Part shown: positions 14,478 to 22,684 of the stretch, one piece after another
Position numbering within the stretch: position 1 is the first letter of the stretch
Layout: each line of letters opens with the position of its first letter
Origin: Crenarchaeota archaeon 13_1_40CM_3_52_17
GTDB lineage: Archaea; Thermoproteota; Bathyarchaeia; 40CM-2-53-6
Assembly (NCBI GenBank): GCA_001918745.1
Contig: MNGN01000033.1
Span: 1-38,719, forward strand
Reading direction: 5' to 3'
DNA length: 38,719 bases
Program-made: the position numbers and the translations under genes
The notes under the pieces: generated by a model
Databases searched by the model: none
Seen by the model: the letters and a program-made list of their open reading frames with translations, nothing else
What the model was told of the DNA's origin: nothing

Positions 14478-15680
14478 CTAGATCAGTGCTAGTTTTTTGC
14501 CGACTTTTTCGAAAGCTGTCAGAGCTGCGTACAGATCCTTCCTTGTGTGAGCACTAGTCACGATTGTCCTGACTCGAGCTTTGTCCCGAGCAACCATCGG
14601 AAAGACGATTGGGAGAACAAATATTCCAGCTTTGAAGAGGTTGTCAGCGAGTTCCCTCGCCTTGGCTGCATCTCCAACTATCACCGGTGTGATCGGGGTC
14701 TCGCTGTTCCCTGTGTCGAATCCAATGTCTGTAAGGCCTTGTTTGAAGTAGCGGGTGTTGTCCCAGAGTCTCTTTACCAGCGAGGGGTGTTTCTGGACGA
14801 GTTGAAGGGCGGCAATGCATGCGCCTGCGACCGCGGGGGGGTGGGAGCCGGAGAGGAGGTAGCTTCGGACCTTGTTCTGGAGATAGACGCAGAGGTCTTT
14901 CGATCCGACAACATATCCTCCGACGCACCCGAAGGCTTTCGAGAATGTTCCCATGTCAATGTCCACTTTCCCTTCGAGGTGGAAGTGGTTGGTTATTCCT
15001 CGGCCGTTCTCGCCCAGGACGCCGTCTCCGTGAGCATCGTCAACATACGTTATCGCATTGTGTTCTTGCGCCAGACGGACAATATCCTTCAAGGGTGCGA
15101 TGTCTCCGTCCATGCTGAAGACACCGTCAGTAATGACTAGGACCCTGCGGAAGCGTTCTGTTCCCTGAAGCTGTTTCTCAAGATCTCCCATGTCTTTGTG
15201 CTTGTACACCCGTCTCTCGGCTTTCGTCAGGCGACAGCCGTCGATTATGCTGCCGTGGTTCAGTTCATCGCTTATGATTAGATCACGCTCGTCAACGAGA
15301 GACATGATCGTTCCGAGGTTCGTAGCGTAGCCTGACTGGAAAGTTATCGAAGATTCAGTTCCCCTGTAAGCAGCTAGCTCATTTTCCAGCTTAACATGGA
15401 GGTCCATGGTCCCAGCTATGACTCGGACTGACCCGCTTCCCGCTCCATACTTTCTCGTCGCCGCAATAGCAGCTTGTTTGAGCTTGGGATGATTCGCTAA
15501 TCCAAGATAGTTGTTTGAGCAGAGAACTATGACGTTCTTGCCATCCACCTTCGCGTGGGGCGCGGATGGGCTTTGAAGAGTCCTGACACGCCATAGCAAA
15601 TCTTGTTGATCCAGGCCTCTAAGTTCTTCCCTCAATGCTTCTAGAAGTGGCGCTCTTGGTAAGCCGGACTCTTGGCTCAT
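14478..15680 (-). CDS. kbl: 2-amino-3-ketobutyrate CoA ligase (glycine C-acetyltransferase)
   Basis: 400 residues, ATG start. Alpha-oxoamine synthase family: NNYLGLANHPKL (55-67), GSGSVRVIAGT, YVDDAHGDGVLG with PLP-contacting Asp214, and PLP lysine Lys248 in GTFSKAFGCVGGYV. It splits 2-amino-3-oxobutyrate with CoA into glycine and acetyl-CoA. It is transcribed divergently from threonine 3-dehydrogenase 85 bases away, which makes the substrate, so the KBL assignment is favoured over 8-amino-7-oxononanoate synthase. The shared 85-base gap probably holds both promoters. Confidence 0.92.
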   Translation of the reverse strand: MSQESGLPRAPLLEALREELRGLDQQDLLWRVRTLQSPSAPHAKVDGKNVIVLCSNNYLGLANHPKLKQAAIAATRKYGAGSGSVRVIAGTMDLHVKLENELAAYRGTESSITFQSGYATNLGTIMSLVDERDLIISDELNHGSIIDGCRLTKAERRVYKHKDMGDLEKQLQGTERFRRVLVITDGVFSMDGDIAPLKDIVRLAQEHNAITYVDDAHGDGVLGENGRGITNHFHLEGKVDIDMGTFSKAFGCVGGYVVGSKDLCVYLQNKVRSYLLSGSHPPAVAGACIAALQLVQKHPSLVKRLWDNTRYFKQGLTDIGFDTGNSETPITPVIVGDAAKARELADNLFKAGIFVLPIVFPMVARDKARVRTIVTSAHTRKDLYAALTAFEKVGKKLALI

Positions 15681-15765
15681 AGATCTCAGATCGAGAATTT
15701 GTTCCTAATCTAAAACGTTTTACAGCGCTCCCTGCGCGGCTAACACGTAGTTTCGAGGAAATCTG

Positions 15766-16821
15766 TTGAAAGAAAAGATGCACGCAGTCGTGAAGTCATC
15801 GCCCGGTCCCGGCGCAGTCTTCGAGCAATGGCCAACACCCAAGCCCGGTCTTCGGGACATTCTCGTCCGGATCGAAGCCACATCAATCTGTGGAACAGAC
15901 ATGCACATCTACGACTGGCACGAGTCCATCCAGGACAAAGTCAAGCCTCCAATGGTCATGGGGCACGAATTCGCCGGAAAAATCATCGAGGTAGGCAAGG
16001 AAGTCTCCGACCTCCGCGAGGGCGACATTATCTCCGGGGAGACCCACATCTTCTGCGGCAAATGCTTCCAGTGCAGAACTGGTAACGCTCACATCTGCGA
16101 GAGAATGCATCTCCGCGGAGTTGACACGGACGGTTGTTTCGCAGAATATCACGTTCTGAATGAACAGCATGCCTGGTTAAACGATCGGAAAATTCCGATC
16201 GAAGTGGCATCGGCGCAAGAGCCGCTTGGGAATGCCATTCACGCCGCCTCCGCAGCCGAGATCCCCGGCAACACTGTCGCAGTCTTTGGCTGCGGTCCTA
16301 TAGGGGCCTGCCTCATTGGCCTCTGCAAGTCCTTCGGCGCAACCAAGATCTTCGGAGTTGACATCGTTGACTATCGGTTGAAACTAGCGGAGGATATGGG
16401 TGGAGACGTCTTGATCAACGGGTCCCAACAAGATCCTGTGAAGGAGATCATGCGCTTGACTGATGGGCGCGGAGTTGATGCCTTCTTTGAGATGTCAGGA
16501 GCGCAACCCTCTTTCGAGGAGGGATTCAAGGTTCTTCGTCCCGGAGGGACCGCCATCCTCTTTGGTCTACCCTCGAAAAAGATCGAGCTAGACGTGGCGA
16601 ACTGGATTGTCTTCAAAGATGCTCACGTTCGAGGTGTTTTTGGTCGTCGGCTCTTCGGAACATGGTACAAGACGGCCGAGGTATTGAAGGCAGGCCAGGT
16701 GGACTTGTCGAAGCTGATAACTCACCGATTCGATCTTGACGAGTTCTCCAAGGCATTTGCATTGATGAAATCCGGACGCTCAGGCAAGATTATCATGTAC
16801 CCGAACAAGAAACACGGCTAG
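15766..16821 (+). CDS. tdh: L-threonine 3-dehydrogenase
   Basis: 351 residues, zinc-dependent medium-chain dehydrogenase. Catalytic zinc ligands are Cys42 (SICGTDMHIYDWH, typical of TDH), His67-Glu68 in GHEF and Glu152 in QEPLGNAIH. The structural zinc cysteines are 97, 100, 103 and 111. The NAD-binding loop is GCGPIG (175-180). It oxidises threonine to 2-amino-3-oxobutyrate, which the divergent Kbl enzyme cleaves. Start TTG 15766 follows GAGGAAA by a few bases; ATG 15778 is an alternative that would remove four residues only. Confidence 0.93.
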   Translation: MKEKMHAVVKSSPGPGAVFEQWPTPKPGLRDILVRIEATSICGTDMHIYDWHESIQDKVKPPMVMGHEFAGKIIEVGKEVSDLREGDIISGETHIFCGKCFQCRTGNAHICERMHLRGVDTDGCFAEYHVLNEQHAWLNDRKIPIEVASAQEPLGNAIHAASAAEIPGNTVAVFGCGPIGACLIGLCKSFGATKIFGVDIVDYRLKLAEDMGGDVLINGSQQDPVKEIMRLTDGRGVDAFFEMSGAQPSFEEGFKVLRPGGTAILFGLPSKKIELDVANWIVFKDAHVRGVFGRRLFGTWYKTAEVLKAGQVDLSKLITHRFDLDEFSKAFALMKSGRSGKIIMYPNKKHG

Positions 16822-16828
16822 ATGGGCT

Positions 16829-17152
16829 CTACCGCCGGTCTTTCTTAGGATCGGAAGCCTGGGCCTCTTTCTGTCGCATTTTTACGATCTCCCCCGCAAT
16901 CGATTTCAGCATTGCTACCTTCGGAGCCGCCTTCTTCGCCGTAACATATCCCGCCTTCTCCCAGTGAAGACTGGGCATTGCTGTTTTTTCCTTCGGTTCA
17001 GGAACATAACCTAGGATTGTCGCCGCCTGCACGATTTCTCTGAGGTTTGGCTGCTTGATCGCTCGCGCTATCGGAAGTTTTCTTCCCTGGCCCCTGGTCT
17101 TCGCACTGTCAATGTGGAAGGGCCAGATGATAACGTGACCCGGGTTTTTCAC
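16829..17152 (-). CDS. srp19: Signal recognition particle 19 kDa protein
   Basis: 107 residues from GTG. The family signature HVIIWPFHIDSAKTRGQGRK, followed by LPIARAIKQPNLREIVQAA, is clear, and a Lys-rich C-terminal tail (AKKAAPKVAMLKS...KKDRR) follows. SRP19 binds the tip of 7S RNA helices 6 and 8 and prepares it for SRP54. It follows rps8e by 20 bases on the same strand, an adjacency found in other archaea. It converges with tdh, leaving 7 bases between the stops. Confidence 0.93.
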   Translation of the reverse strand: MKNPGHVIIWPFHIDSAKTRGQGRKLPIARAIKQPNLREIVQAATILGYVPEPKEKTAMPSLHWEKAGYVTAKKAAPKVAMLKSIAGEIVKMRQKEAQASDPKKDRR

Positions 17153-17172
17153 CCTGGCTCCACCGTTCCATC

Positions 17173-17571
17173 CTAGGACTTGCTGGCTTGAGATACGAGC
17201 ACTGCGTTGATGACCCCGTCTTGTCCCGGACGAGAGGTTACCCGTGCCTGACCGAGTTCCGTGTCGACGATTGCGCCCTTAGTGATTACTCCCCGCCTCT
17301 GATAGTCAACGTTCGCCGGATTCTTAACAACCCGCAGAAGCTTCGACTTTGACGACTTACCAGTTGACTTGTCGGTGACAACGGCCCAGTCAGCCGATGC
17401 CAGTTTTATTTTCGTAGCCCCGCCTCGGATTCCAACGCGCCTCTGTTTGACCTTACCAAGGGTCGTTTCGACCGGTTCTCCGCCGGCTTCAAAGGCTCGT
17501 TTTCCACGCCAGTGACGCTTGACCCCCCCAGTAGGTTTCTTCTTGTGCTGGTTACCGTGATATCGAGGCAA
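17173..17571 (-). CDS. rps8e: 30S ribosomal protein S8e
   Basis: 132 residues from TTG. It starts PRYHGNQHKKKPTGGVKRHW with KRAFEAGGEPVETTLG, and has RGGATKIKL, the core VVKNPANVDYQRRGVITKGA, and GQARVTSRPGQDGVINAVL. This protein is found only in archaea and eukaryotes, which supports the archaeal assignment. It is the first gene of a two-gene unit with srp19. Confidence 0.96.
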   Translation of the reverse strand: MPRYHGNQHKKKPTGGVKRHWRGKRAFEAGGEPVETTLGKVKQRRVGIRGGATKIKLASADWAVVTDKSTGKSSKSKLLRVVKNPANVDYQRRGVITKGAIVDTELGQARVTSRPGQDGVINAVLVSQASKS

Positions 17572-17724
17572 TCGAATCGATTTCTGACGGATGGACTCGA
17601 CATATTAACCGTTCCTCGTCCGACAGGATTTTTCCAGATTTCAGGACCAATTTTTCCATTTTGGCCGTTCAAGTAACCGAATCTTTATCTGGTTCTGGAG
17701 CCAAATTTCTTGTCGAGGAGAAGT

Positions 17725-17937
17725 TTGCCTAACTATTGCTTGGAATGCGGTGGAAACCTAAGTTATGACCCTGCAATCAAGCAATACGCGTGTAAGAGCT
17801 GCGGCCTAACCTTCACCCAGCAAAACCTTCTCGAAGGACGAGAAAAGATGCTTCGCACCGAAGAGTCCGCAGACGAAGAGAAGAAACGCCGCCACAAAGA
17901 TTACCTGAAATGGTGGCTCAGCGACAAGAAAAAATAA
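17725..17937 (+). CDS. TFIIB-type zinc-ribbon protein
   Basis: 70 residues. Two Cys pairs, CLECGG near the N-terminus and CKSCG about 18 residues later, form a zinc ribbon similar to the N-terminus of TFB, followed by LTFTQQNLLEGREKM and a charged helix EESADEEKKRRHKDYLKWW. TTG 17725 (MPNYCLECGG) is chosen because archaeal homologues usually begin Met-Pro-x-Tyr-Cys and because GAGGAG lies 4 bases upstream. TTG 17710 in the same frame would add five residues and could fit a leaderless message from a TATA-like CTTTATCT near 17683. A role in transcription or RNA binding is likely but unproven. Confidence 0.75.
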   Translation: MPNYCLECGGNLSYDPAIKQYACKSCGLTFTQQNLLEGREKMLRTEESADEEKKRRHKDYLKWWLSDKKK

Positions 17938-17994
17938 CCTATACGAATTTTCCGGGAACTCCTTTCTGACAATATTCTCTTAGAGAGCTTGTCT

Positions 17995-18711
17995 TTACTC
18001 GGTCAAGTCGAGTTCGAGCTCTAGCTCATCCCTGATCGGAATTCCGTTCGCTGCTTTCATGGCGATCTGTGGCTTGAGCTTCCTTGAAGGCTCGATCGCA
18101 TCGGGGTAGACGGCGACGAGACGGAAACCCTTCTTTTGATAGAACCCGAGCGCGCTTAGATTGTCGTTAGTAGTTATGAGCCATAGCCGTTTACAGCCCT
18201 TCGCCTTTGCCTTTTTCCTGACAGCATCAATAAGGCTAGTTCCAATTCCCTTCCTTTCAAGGATGCTGTCTATCGTAACTATCTCGCATTCCGATCCATC
18301 TGTTCTAAAAGTCAGCAAGCCAACTGGTCGTTTTCCTTTGAAAACTGCAAAACCGTCAAGTTCCCCCGGACGAATGACTCGGCCTCTGGCAACGACGATC
18401 CCTGATCCCCAATGGGATTTGATGAAGGACTCAACCCAGTCGCGATCCGTGGCCTGAATCGGCCTAACGAGAAAATCGTTCAACGGTTGGTCCCTCCCCC
18501 AGTTTCGTCCTAATACCGTCATATGGAATGAATCGCTCGTGACAGGCGAAAGTATTCCCTGAGTTCCGTAAGACCCGGTATACTTCCATCCTGCATTTGC
18601 TATGAACCGTCTCAGTTCATGCAGCAAGTACACCCTATGCGACACAGGGATGCTTAGAATCAGCCGACGAGAACCCGCTTTCCTCCGGTAGAATCTCCAA
18701 GAGTTCTCCAT
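17995..18711 (-). CDS. C-terminal methyltransferase segment joined in frame to a GNAT acetyltransferase
   Basis: 238 codons. Residues 1 to about 68 (MENSWRFYRRKAG...ISHRVYLLHELRRF-type, GWKYTGSYGT, SDSFHMTVLGR) are the C-terminal part of the class I methyltransferase whose N-terminal part is at 18729-19337 in another frame. The frame is open upstream of the ATG as far as about 18755 and encodes more of that domain (EGIEWREFRRLDLENSF). Residues from about 75 (NDFLVRPIQATDRDWVESF) onward are a complete GNAT domain with ERKGIGTSLIDAVRKKAK as acetyl-CoA loop and LGFYQKKGFR at the end. A TTG at about residue 77 preceded by GGGGGAGGGACC might start the acetyltransferase on its own. So this is a methyltransferase-GNAT fusion broken by one frameshift, or two genes with damaged borders. 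Confidence 0.7.
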   Translation of the reverse strand: MENSWRFYRRKAGSRRLILSIPVSHRVYLLHELRRFIANAGWKYTGSYGTQGILSPVTSDSFHMTVLGRNWGRDQPLNDFLVRPIQATDRDWVESFIKSHWGSGIVVARGRVIRPGELDGFAVFKGKRPVGLLTFRTDGSECEIVTIDSILERKGIGTSLIDAVRKKAKAKGCKRLWLITTNDNLSALGFYQKKGFRLVAVYPDAIEPSRKLKPQIAMKAANGIPIRDELELELDLTE

Positions 18712-18728
18712 GAACGAGTTTTCTAGGT

Positions 18729-19337
18729 CTAATCTTCTGAACTCTCGCCATTCAATACCCTCCAGCGTCGAACAGATTCTTTTTCGAAATGTCTGACGAG
18801 ATAGTCACGGTTCACGGTTTCAATTACGAGAAGTGCATGTGGCTCAGCGATATCGAGGAGACCCGCGAGCATCTCGGCGTCCTCGTCTTCGCCGCGATAC
18901 CCGATAGCCGTTCCATAGTTCAGGATCACGTCGAACTTTTTCTCACCTTTTCTCTTCAGTTGTTGAGAGACACGTCTCGTGTCCATCACGTAAAATCGAG
19001 TCTGACCTCTGACGCGGTCACGCTCAGCCCATTTCCTTGCAAAGTCCAGATACAATCGGGAGATGTCAACACCGACGACTTCGTAGCCAGCCTTGGCCAG
19101 GTTGATCGATATTCGGCCAATACCACATGCTAGATCGAGGATCCTAGCTCCTCTACGAACCTGAAACTTCTCGAAAACGGTCCGTAGGCCGCGAACGTCC
19201 GCTTTTGCCTGTCCTATCATAGATTTCATCCATGGAAGAAACACTTGCGGATGGTCTACAAACAGAACTTTGGCCCAATCCCTCTTTGTCCCAGAGTCAG
19301 CGGTCATGTGGAAGGGTTCGGAGTCGTCCACCCTCAA
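18729..19337 (-). CDS. SAM-dependent class I methyltransferase, N-terminal part of a frameshifted gene
   Basis: 202 codons from TTG 19337 (ATG 19307 also possible). Motif I is ILDLACGIGR (Asp68, Gly72, Gly74), motif II ends in Asp91 of VVGVDIS, and FDVILNYGTAIGY is motif IV. The frame ends abruptly after VRHFEKESVRRW with a poor tail (RVLNGESSED). Members of this family run to about 250 residues with a conserved C-terminal half, and that half is present in the -1 frame immediately downstream (17995-18711). The substrate is unknown. It is divergent from the DUF4443 gene. Confidence 0.75.
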   Translation of the reverse strand: MRVDDSEPFHMTADSGTKRDWAKVLFVDHPQVFLPWMKSMIGQAKADVRGLRTVFEKFQVRRGARILDLACGIGRISINLAKAGYEVVGVDISRLYLDFARKWAERDRVRGQTRFYVMDTRRVSQQLKRKGEKKFDVILNYGTAIGYRGEDEDAEMLAGLLDIAEPHALLVIETVNRDYLVRHFEKESVRRWRVLNGESSED

Positions 19338-19383
19338 GAGATTTCTTCGTCTCTTGGGAAGAGTTAATTTTCCATCGGCCGGA

Positions 19384-20031
19384 ATGGTCTGGTCGTCGGA
19401 TTCCTTGCTCGAAGGGATGCTTGAGAAATGGCGTCGCGGAGCGAGAGGTCCGCTACCCCAACTTGCTCCCGTCCAGCTTCTAAGTGCCCTGGTTCTAATC
19501 GAACAAGAGGGTCCTGTTGGACGCCGCGCTTTGGCTCAAGCTCTTCAAATCAACGACGGCGTTACCCGAGGCTTGTTGGAAAGGCTTGCAGAACAGGGCC
19601 TGGTCGAGGTCAGTGAGGGGACTGGTGTCAAGCTCTCGAAGCAAGGGCGGGAGACATTGCAGAGCTATCTCAAGCAGATCGCGGTGCGGAAGATCAAGAC
19701 CTTGGACGAGACGGAACTCGTCCCTGGAAAAGTCTCAGTGGGGGTTCACCTAGCGAAAAGGTACAAGCCCGGGATAACGGGTGTCTTGCAGCGGGATGAA
19801 GCCATCAAGGTAGGCGCGGAAGGGACCCTAACAATAGCGGTAGTCAACGGAAAGCTCTCAATGCCACCCGATAACAAAAAAGTTTCCGAGCTCTCACCAC
19901 GTGAAGATGCTCGGATTCGAGAACTCTTCCGTCCATCAGAGAACGATCTCGTCATCATCGGTTTTGGGAAAGACGCGAACCGCGCTCTTTCTGGCGCACT
20001 CGCGGCTGTTCTCTCATTGGAGAAACAGTAG
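19384..20031 (+). CDS. DUF4443-type winged-helix regulator
   Basis: 215 residues from ATG 19384. A winged helix at about 25-75 (PVGRRALAQALQINDGVTRG, LLERLAEQGLVEVSEGTGV, LSKQGRETL) is followed by a C-terminal domain with VGVHLAKRYKPGITGVLQRDEAIKVGA-type strands and a final ENDLVIIGFGKDANRALSGAL. This combination matches the archaeal DUF4443 proteins, presumed ligand-responsive DNA-binding proteins. The open frame begins at 19270, but the first 38 residues look like non-conserved antisense of the methyltransferase start. GTTAATTTT near 19361 may be its TATA box. The CinA-like gene follows after 26 bases. Confidence 0.75.
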   Translation: MVWSSDSLLEGMLEKWRRGARGPLPQLAPVQLLSALVLIEQEGPVGRRALAQALQINDGVTRGLLERLAEQGLVEVSEGTGVKLSKQGRETLQSYLKQIAVRKIKTLDETELVPGKVSVGVHLAKRYKPGITGVLQRDEAIKVGAEGTLTIAVVNGKLSMPPDNKKVSELSPREDARIRELFRPSENDLVIIGFGKDANRALSGALAAVLSLEKQ

Positions 20032-20057
20032 TCCCACGTTCTCAGGGGCCTGACCTA

Positions 20058-20882
20058 GTGAAGAAATCTCCCACGGTAGAGATAATCTCTGTCGGCAATG
20101 AATTACTGATCGGACACACGCTGGATACGAATTCTCACTGGATCGCAAAACGCTTAACAAGATTTGGGTGGACACTTCAGAGAATCACTGTTCTCCGCGA
20201 CTCTCTCAATGCCATAAAGGACGGGGTTACGGGATCGCTGGGAAGAAAGCCGGACCTTTTGATTACTCTGGGGGGTCTTGGACCGACTCATGATGACATG
20301 ACTCTCAGAGGGGTTGCTCTCGCCCTGAAGAAGCGGCTCTTGCTGAACCCGGACGCCTTGGCCATGGTCAAGGCCCGGTACAGTGCGCTAGAAGCTTCTA
20401 CAGGTCTAACGCGGTTTCGTAGAAAGATGGCTACACTGCCAGAGGATGCCCAGCCGCTACCTAATCCGGTTGGAACCGCTCCCGGAGTTCTGATCAGGCT
20501 TGGCAAGACGAGCCTCGTATCTCTCCCGGGAGTTCCGTCTGAGATGAAAGCGATTTTCAACGGATCAGTAATTCCGATGTTGAAAGCGGCAAGGGGACAA
20601 GCACCCTTGGAGGTGTCTATTGGGCTTGTGGGAATTATCGAGTCAGCGCTCGCGCCCGCGCTCGATCGTACACGCAAGGCGTTTCCAGGGCTCTATTTCA
20701 AGTCCCATCCGCGCGGCCGGGAAGGTGGAATCCGAAGCCTAGTTCAACTTCACGTGTACAGCGTGGACCCCGGCTCTCGCGCCAAGCTGGACAACGCTAT
20801 CGCATATCTCCTTCGCGAACTGTTGAGGTCAGCGTATTCCGACCGAACGGTCAAGGAGACCGGCAAGAAAGTGCTTGCGTAA
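20058..20882 (+). CDS. CinA/MoaB-like molybdopterin-binding-fold protein
   Basis: 274 residues from GTG. The MoCF-biosynthesis fold is evident: EIISVGNELLIGHTLDTNSHWIAKRL at the N-terminus, the phosphate/substrate loop LGGLGPTHDD (71-80), and LPNPVGTAPGVLI with LVSLPGVPSEMKAIF. Bacterial CinA adds a C-terminal NMN deamidase; this protein stops after a small extra domain and lacks it, as archaeal stand-alone homologues do. It may act in pyridine nucleotide repair or pterin metabolism; the exact reaction is not established. It follows the DUF4443 gene by 26 bases, so they may be one unit. T-rich runs directly after the stop (20883-20912) could terminate transcription. Confidence 0.82.
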   Translation: MKKSPTVEIISVGNELLIGHTLDTNSHWIAKRLTRFGWTLQRITVLRDSLNAIKDGVTGSLGRKPDLLITLGGLGPTHDDMTLRGVALALKKRLLLNPDALAMVKARYSALEASTGLTRFRRKMATLPEDAQPLPNPVGTAPGVLIRLGKTSLVSLPGVPSEMKAIFNGSVIPMLKAARGQAPLEVSIGLVGIIESALAPALDRTRKAFPGLYFKSHPRGREGGIRSLVQLHVYSVDPGSRAKLDNAIAYLLRELLRSAYSDRTVKETGKKVLA

Positions 20883-20950
20883 CTTTCTTTTTCTGTAACT
20901 ACTTTTTGCTGTTAACTATTATGTGACCCCCCGGGGGCCCTTTTTTCCCG
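20883..20950 (+). terminator. T-rich run and GC palindrome after the CinA-like gene
   Basis: Directly after the stop codon come CTTTCTTTTTCT and CTACTTTTTGCTG, the T-rich pattern that ends archaeal transcripts, followed by the perfect palindrome CCCCCGGGGG (about 20926-20937) and TTTTTT. The region lies between two convergent units. Confidence 0.5.
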
Positions 20951-20996
20951 CGCCCCACCCTTCGTGAAAACGCGCAGAATCCACGTTCACGCGCCC

Positions 20997-21092
20997 CTAA
21001 CCTCCCTCCTTCCTCCATGCCGGGATCTGGCTCTTGGACCCTGACATGTGGTGGCTATTCCCGTTCGCTAAGGTGGTCGGTTTGCCCTTCAT
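20997..21092 (-). CDS. Possible 31-residue basic peptide downstream of the TraB gene
   Basis: ATG 21092 opens a frame with MKGKPTTLANGNSHH, then MSGSKSQIPAWRKEGG and a stop. AGGA lies 8 bases before the ATG, and the frame begins 42 bases after the TraB stop on the same strand, so it could be read from the same message. Codon use resembles the neighbours. No family is recognised, and a frame this short can occur by chance. Confidence 0.3.
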   Translation of the reverse strand: MKGKPTTLANGNSHHMSGSKSQIPAWRKEGG

Positions 21093-21133
21093 GAAATAGT
21101 CCTGAAACCGCAAGCAGAACCCTGGATCGCCTC

Positions 21134-21796
21134 TCAGCTGTCGGTTGTCACTTGCCAGGAAAAGCTCGTTGTGAACCCCGGTCCCTCCATGTACCCTGCC
21201 AGCGCCTTCGCGAGTGAAGCACGGTGTCCGAACCCTACAACCGCCAGGACCTGCCCGGTCGTAGAGCCCATCACCATCTTCAACCGGTTGGTCATGTACT
21301 CCTCGCGCGTATCGATCAGTATCCCGCTCAACACCGGGTATCTTTTCCGGAAAGCCTCGATCTGCGATTCCATGTCCTCCGTCAGCTTCGACCAGTTTAT
21401 CCTGCTGAAAGGCAAGACTACAAGGCTCGCCAGCGCATCAACCACCAGCCTCGCCTTCTCCTTCCGCGGCAGCTTCCGCAACGCCGCACCCGTATTCGCG
21501 ATCGGCAGATCAATGAACTCCACTCTGGACCCGACAGCCATTGCCGCCCTAGCCGCCTCCAGCATCTCCGTTCCAGGCGGCGACCCGGTCATCTGGCCCG
21601 CAAACCTCTCCAACAACGCCATGGTCAGAAATGATAATCCTGCTCCCCGTCCACTCTGAGCCTTCGGATTCTCCAGCGCCATCAAACGAGCCGCATCCAG
21701 CTCCAAGGCAACTACCTCCGGTTTCATTCGCAGAATAGTATCCCTGACGCTTGTAGCGCTGGCAGGGTCCACGTGTACAGTCCCGATCATGGACAA
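21134..21796 (-). CDS. TraB/PrgY-family domain protein
   Basis: 220 residues from TTG 21796. The family signature GTVHVDPAS sits at the N-terminus, VVALELDAARLMAL follows, and the C-terminal part has LIDTREEYMTNRLKMVM and VLAVVGFGHRASLAKAL, both typical of TraB proteins. No membrane helices are evident, unlike longer archaeal TraB proteins, so this is the catalytic-like domain only. The family is suspected to be peptidase-like because of conserved His/Glu residues, but activity is unproven. The first beta strand seems cut by the TTG; the frame is open upstream and a CTG at 21817 (LERVTSRLSMIG) behind AGAGGTC would restore it. Confidence 0.75.
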   Translation of the reverse strand: MSMIGTVHVDPASATSVRDTILRMKPEVVALELDAARLMALENPKAQSGRGAGLSFLTMALLERFAGQMTGSPPGTEMLEAARAAMAVGSRVEFIDLPIANTGAALRKLPRKEKARLVVDALASLVVLPFSRINWSKLTEDMESQIEAFRKRYPVLSGILIDTREEYMTNRLKMVMGSTTGQVLAVVGFGHRASLAKALAGYMEGPGFTTSFSWQVTTDS

Positions 21797-21919
21797 GCGA
21801 CTAGTAACTCGTTCCAGTCCTCGTTGACCTCTCTGCCAGAAAGAGCGGGTTGAACGTCTATAAGGCGGCTTCCCCTATTCCAACAATCAGGCCCGTCAAT
21901 TGTCAAACGGGATCCAGCT

Positions 21920-22684
21920 ATGACCAATCTCGAAACGCTCGCGGACGAGCGTCAGCGGATCAAAATCGACGAACGAAAGCTCCTAGGAGCACTCTCCGAG
22001 GCAAGAAGCAAGCTCGACAGTACACGCACTGAGCTCCAAGAGAGCCGGAAGACCCGTGACGAACTCAACGAGACAGTCAGAGCCCTCAAGAAGACAAGAG
22101 ACAACCTCCGAGACAAAGCAAAACAGAACATCACAAAACTGAAGACACTCCAGAAAACAGCGCCCAAGCTCCTCCAGTCCGTAACCGCCGAGCACGAGCT
22201 ACAACAGCTCGAATGGCAGGTACAATCCGCCCCACTAGGCAAAGATGAAGAAAAGCGTCTGATGATAAAGATCCGAGCCCTTGAGATCCAGGTCACAGCG
22301 GCCAAGAAGATCAACCGACTACGAGACGAGGTTGGCAACGCCAACAAGGAAGCAGACGAGCTCCACGCAAAAGTCCAGGAACTCGCCGAGGAGAGCCAGA
22401 AACATCACGAGGAGATCGTGATATTATCCGAGCGGTTTGAAGCACTCAAGATAAAACAGGAAGATGTCCGAAAGTCCCTAAACCAGCTCCGCGGAGAATA
22501 CAAGGACGCAGACGAGCAATACCAAGTAGTCAGAAAATCGATCGATCTAGCTGATAAGATGACCCAGCGTCAGAAAGAAGAAACTCACAAGCAAAACCTG
22601 AAGGAGGCTGCGAAGAAGAAGCTCAGCCAAGGCGCAAAGCTCTCCCTCCACGAGCTAAGCGCGCTCTACGAGGAAGAAGAATGA
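21920..22684 (+). CDS. Coiled-coil protein (COG1340-like)
   Basis: 254 residues, almost wholly heptad-rich and charged from end to end, with no signal or membrane segment. The middle segment LQQLEWQVQSAPLGKDEEKR followed by LMIKIRALE is the conserved element of archaeal COG1340 coiled-coil proteins. Their role is unknown. The stop overlaps the start of the nucleoside phosphorylase gene (ATGA), and it opens the operon that ends with smc-scpA-scpB; a structural or chromosome-linked role would fit but is only inference. Confidence 0.8.
   Translation: MTNLETLADERQRIKIDERKLLGALSEARSKLDSTRTELQESRKTRDELNETVRALKKTRDNLRDKAKQNITKLKTLQKTAPKLLQSVTAEHELQQLEWQVQSAPLGKDEEKRLMIKIRALEIQVTAAKKINRLRDEVGNANKEADELHAKVQELAEESQKHHEEIVILSERFEALKIKQEDVRKSLNQLRGEYKDADEQYQVVRKSIDLADKMTQRQKEETHKQNLKEAAKKKLSQGAKLSLHELSALYEEEE

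Noticed and set aside
14547-15140. 197-codon plus-strand frame inside kbl
   Set aside because: Antisense shadow of the conserved kbl gene, with no ribosome site and no family features.
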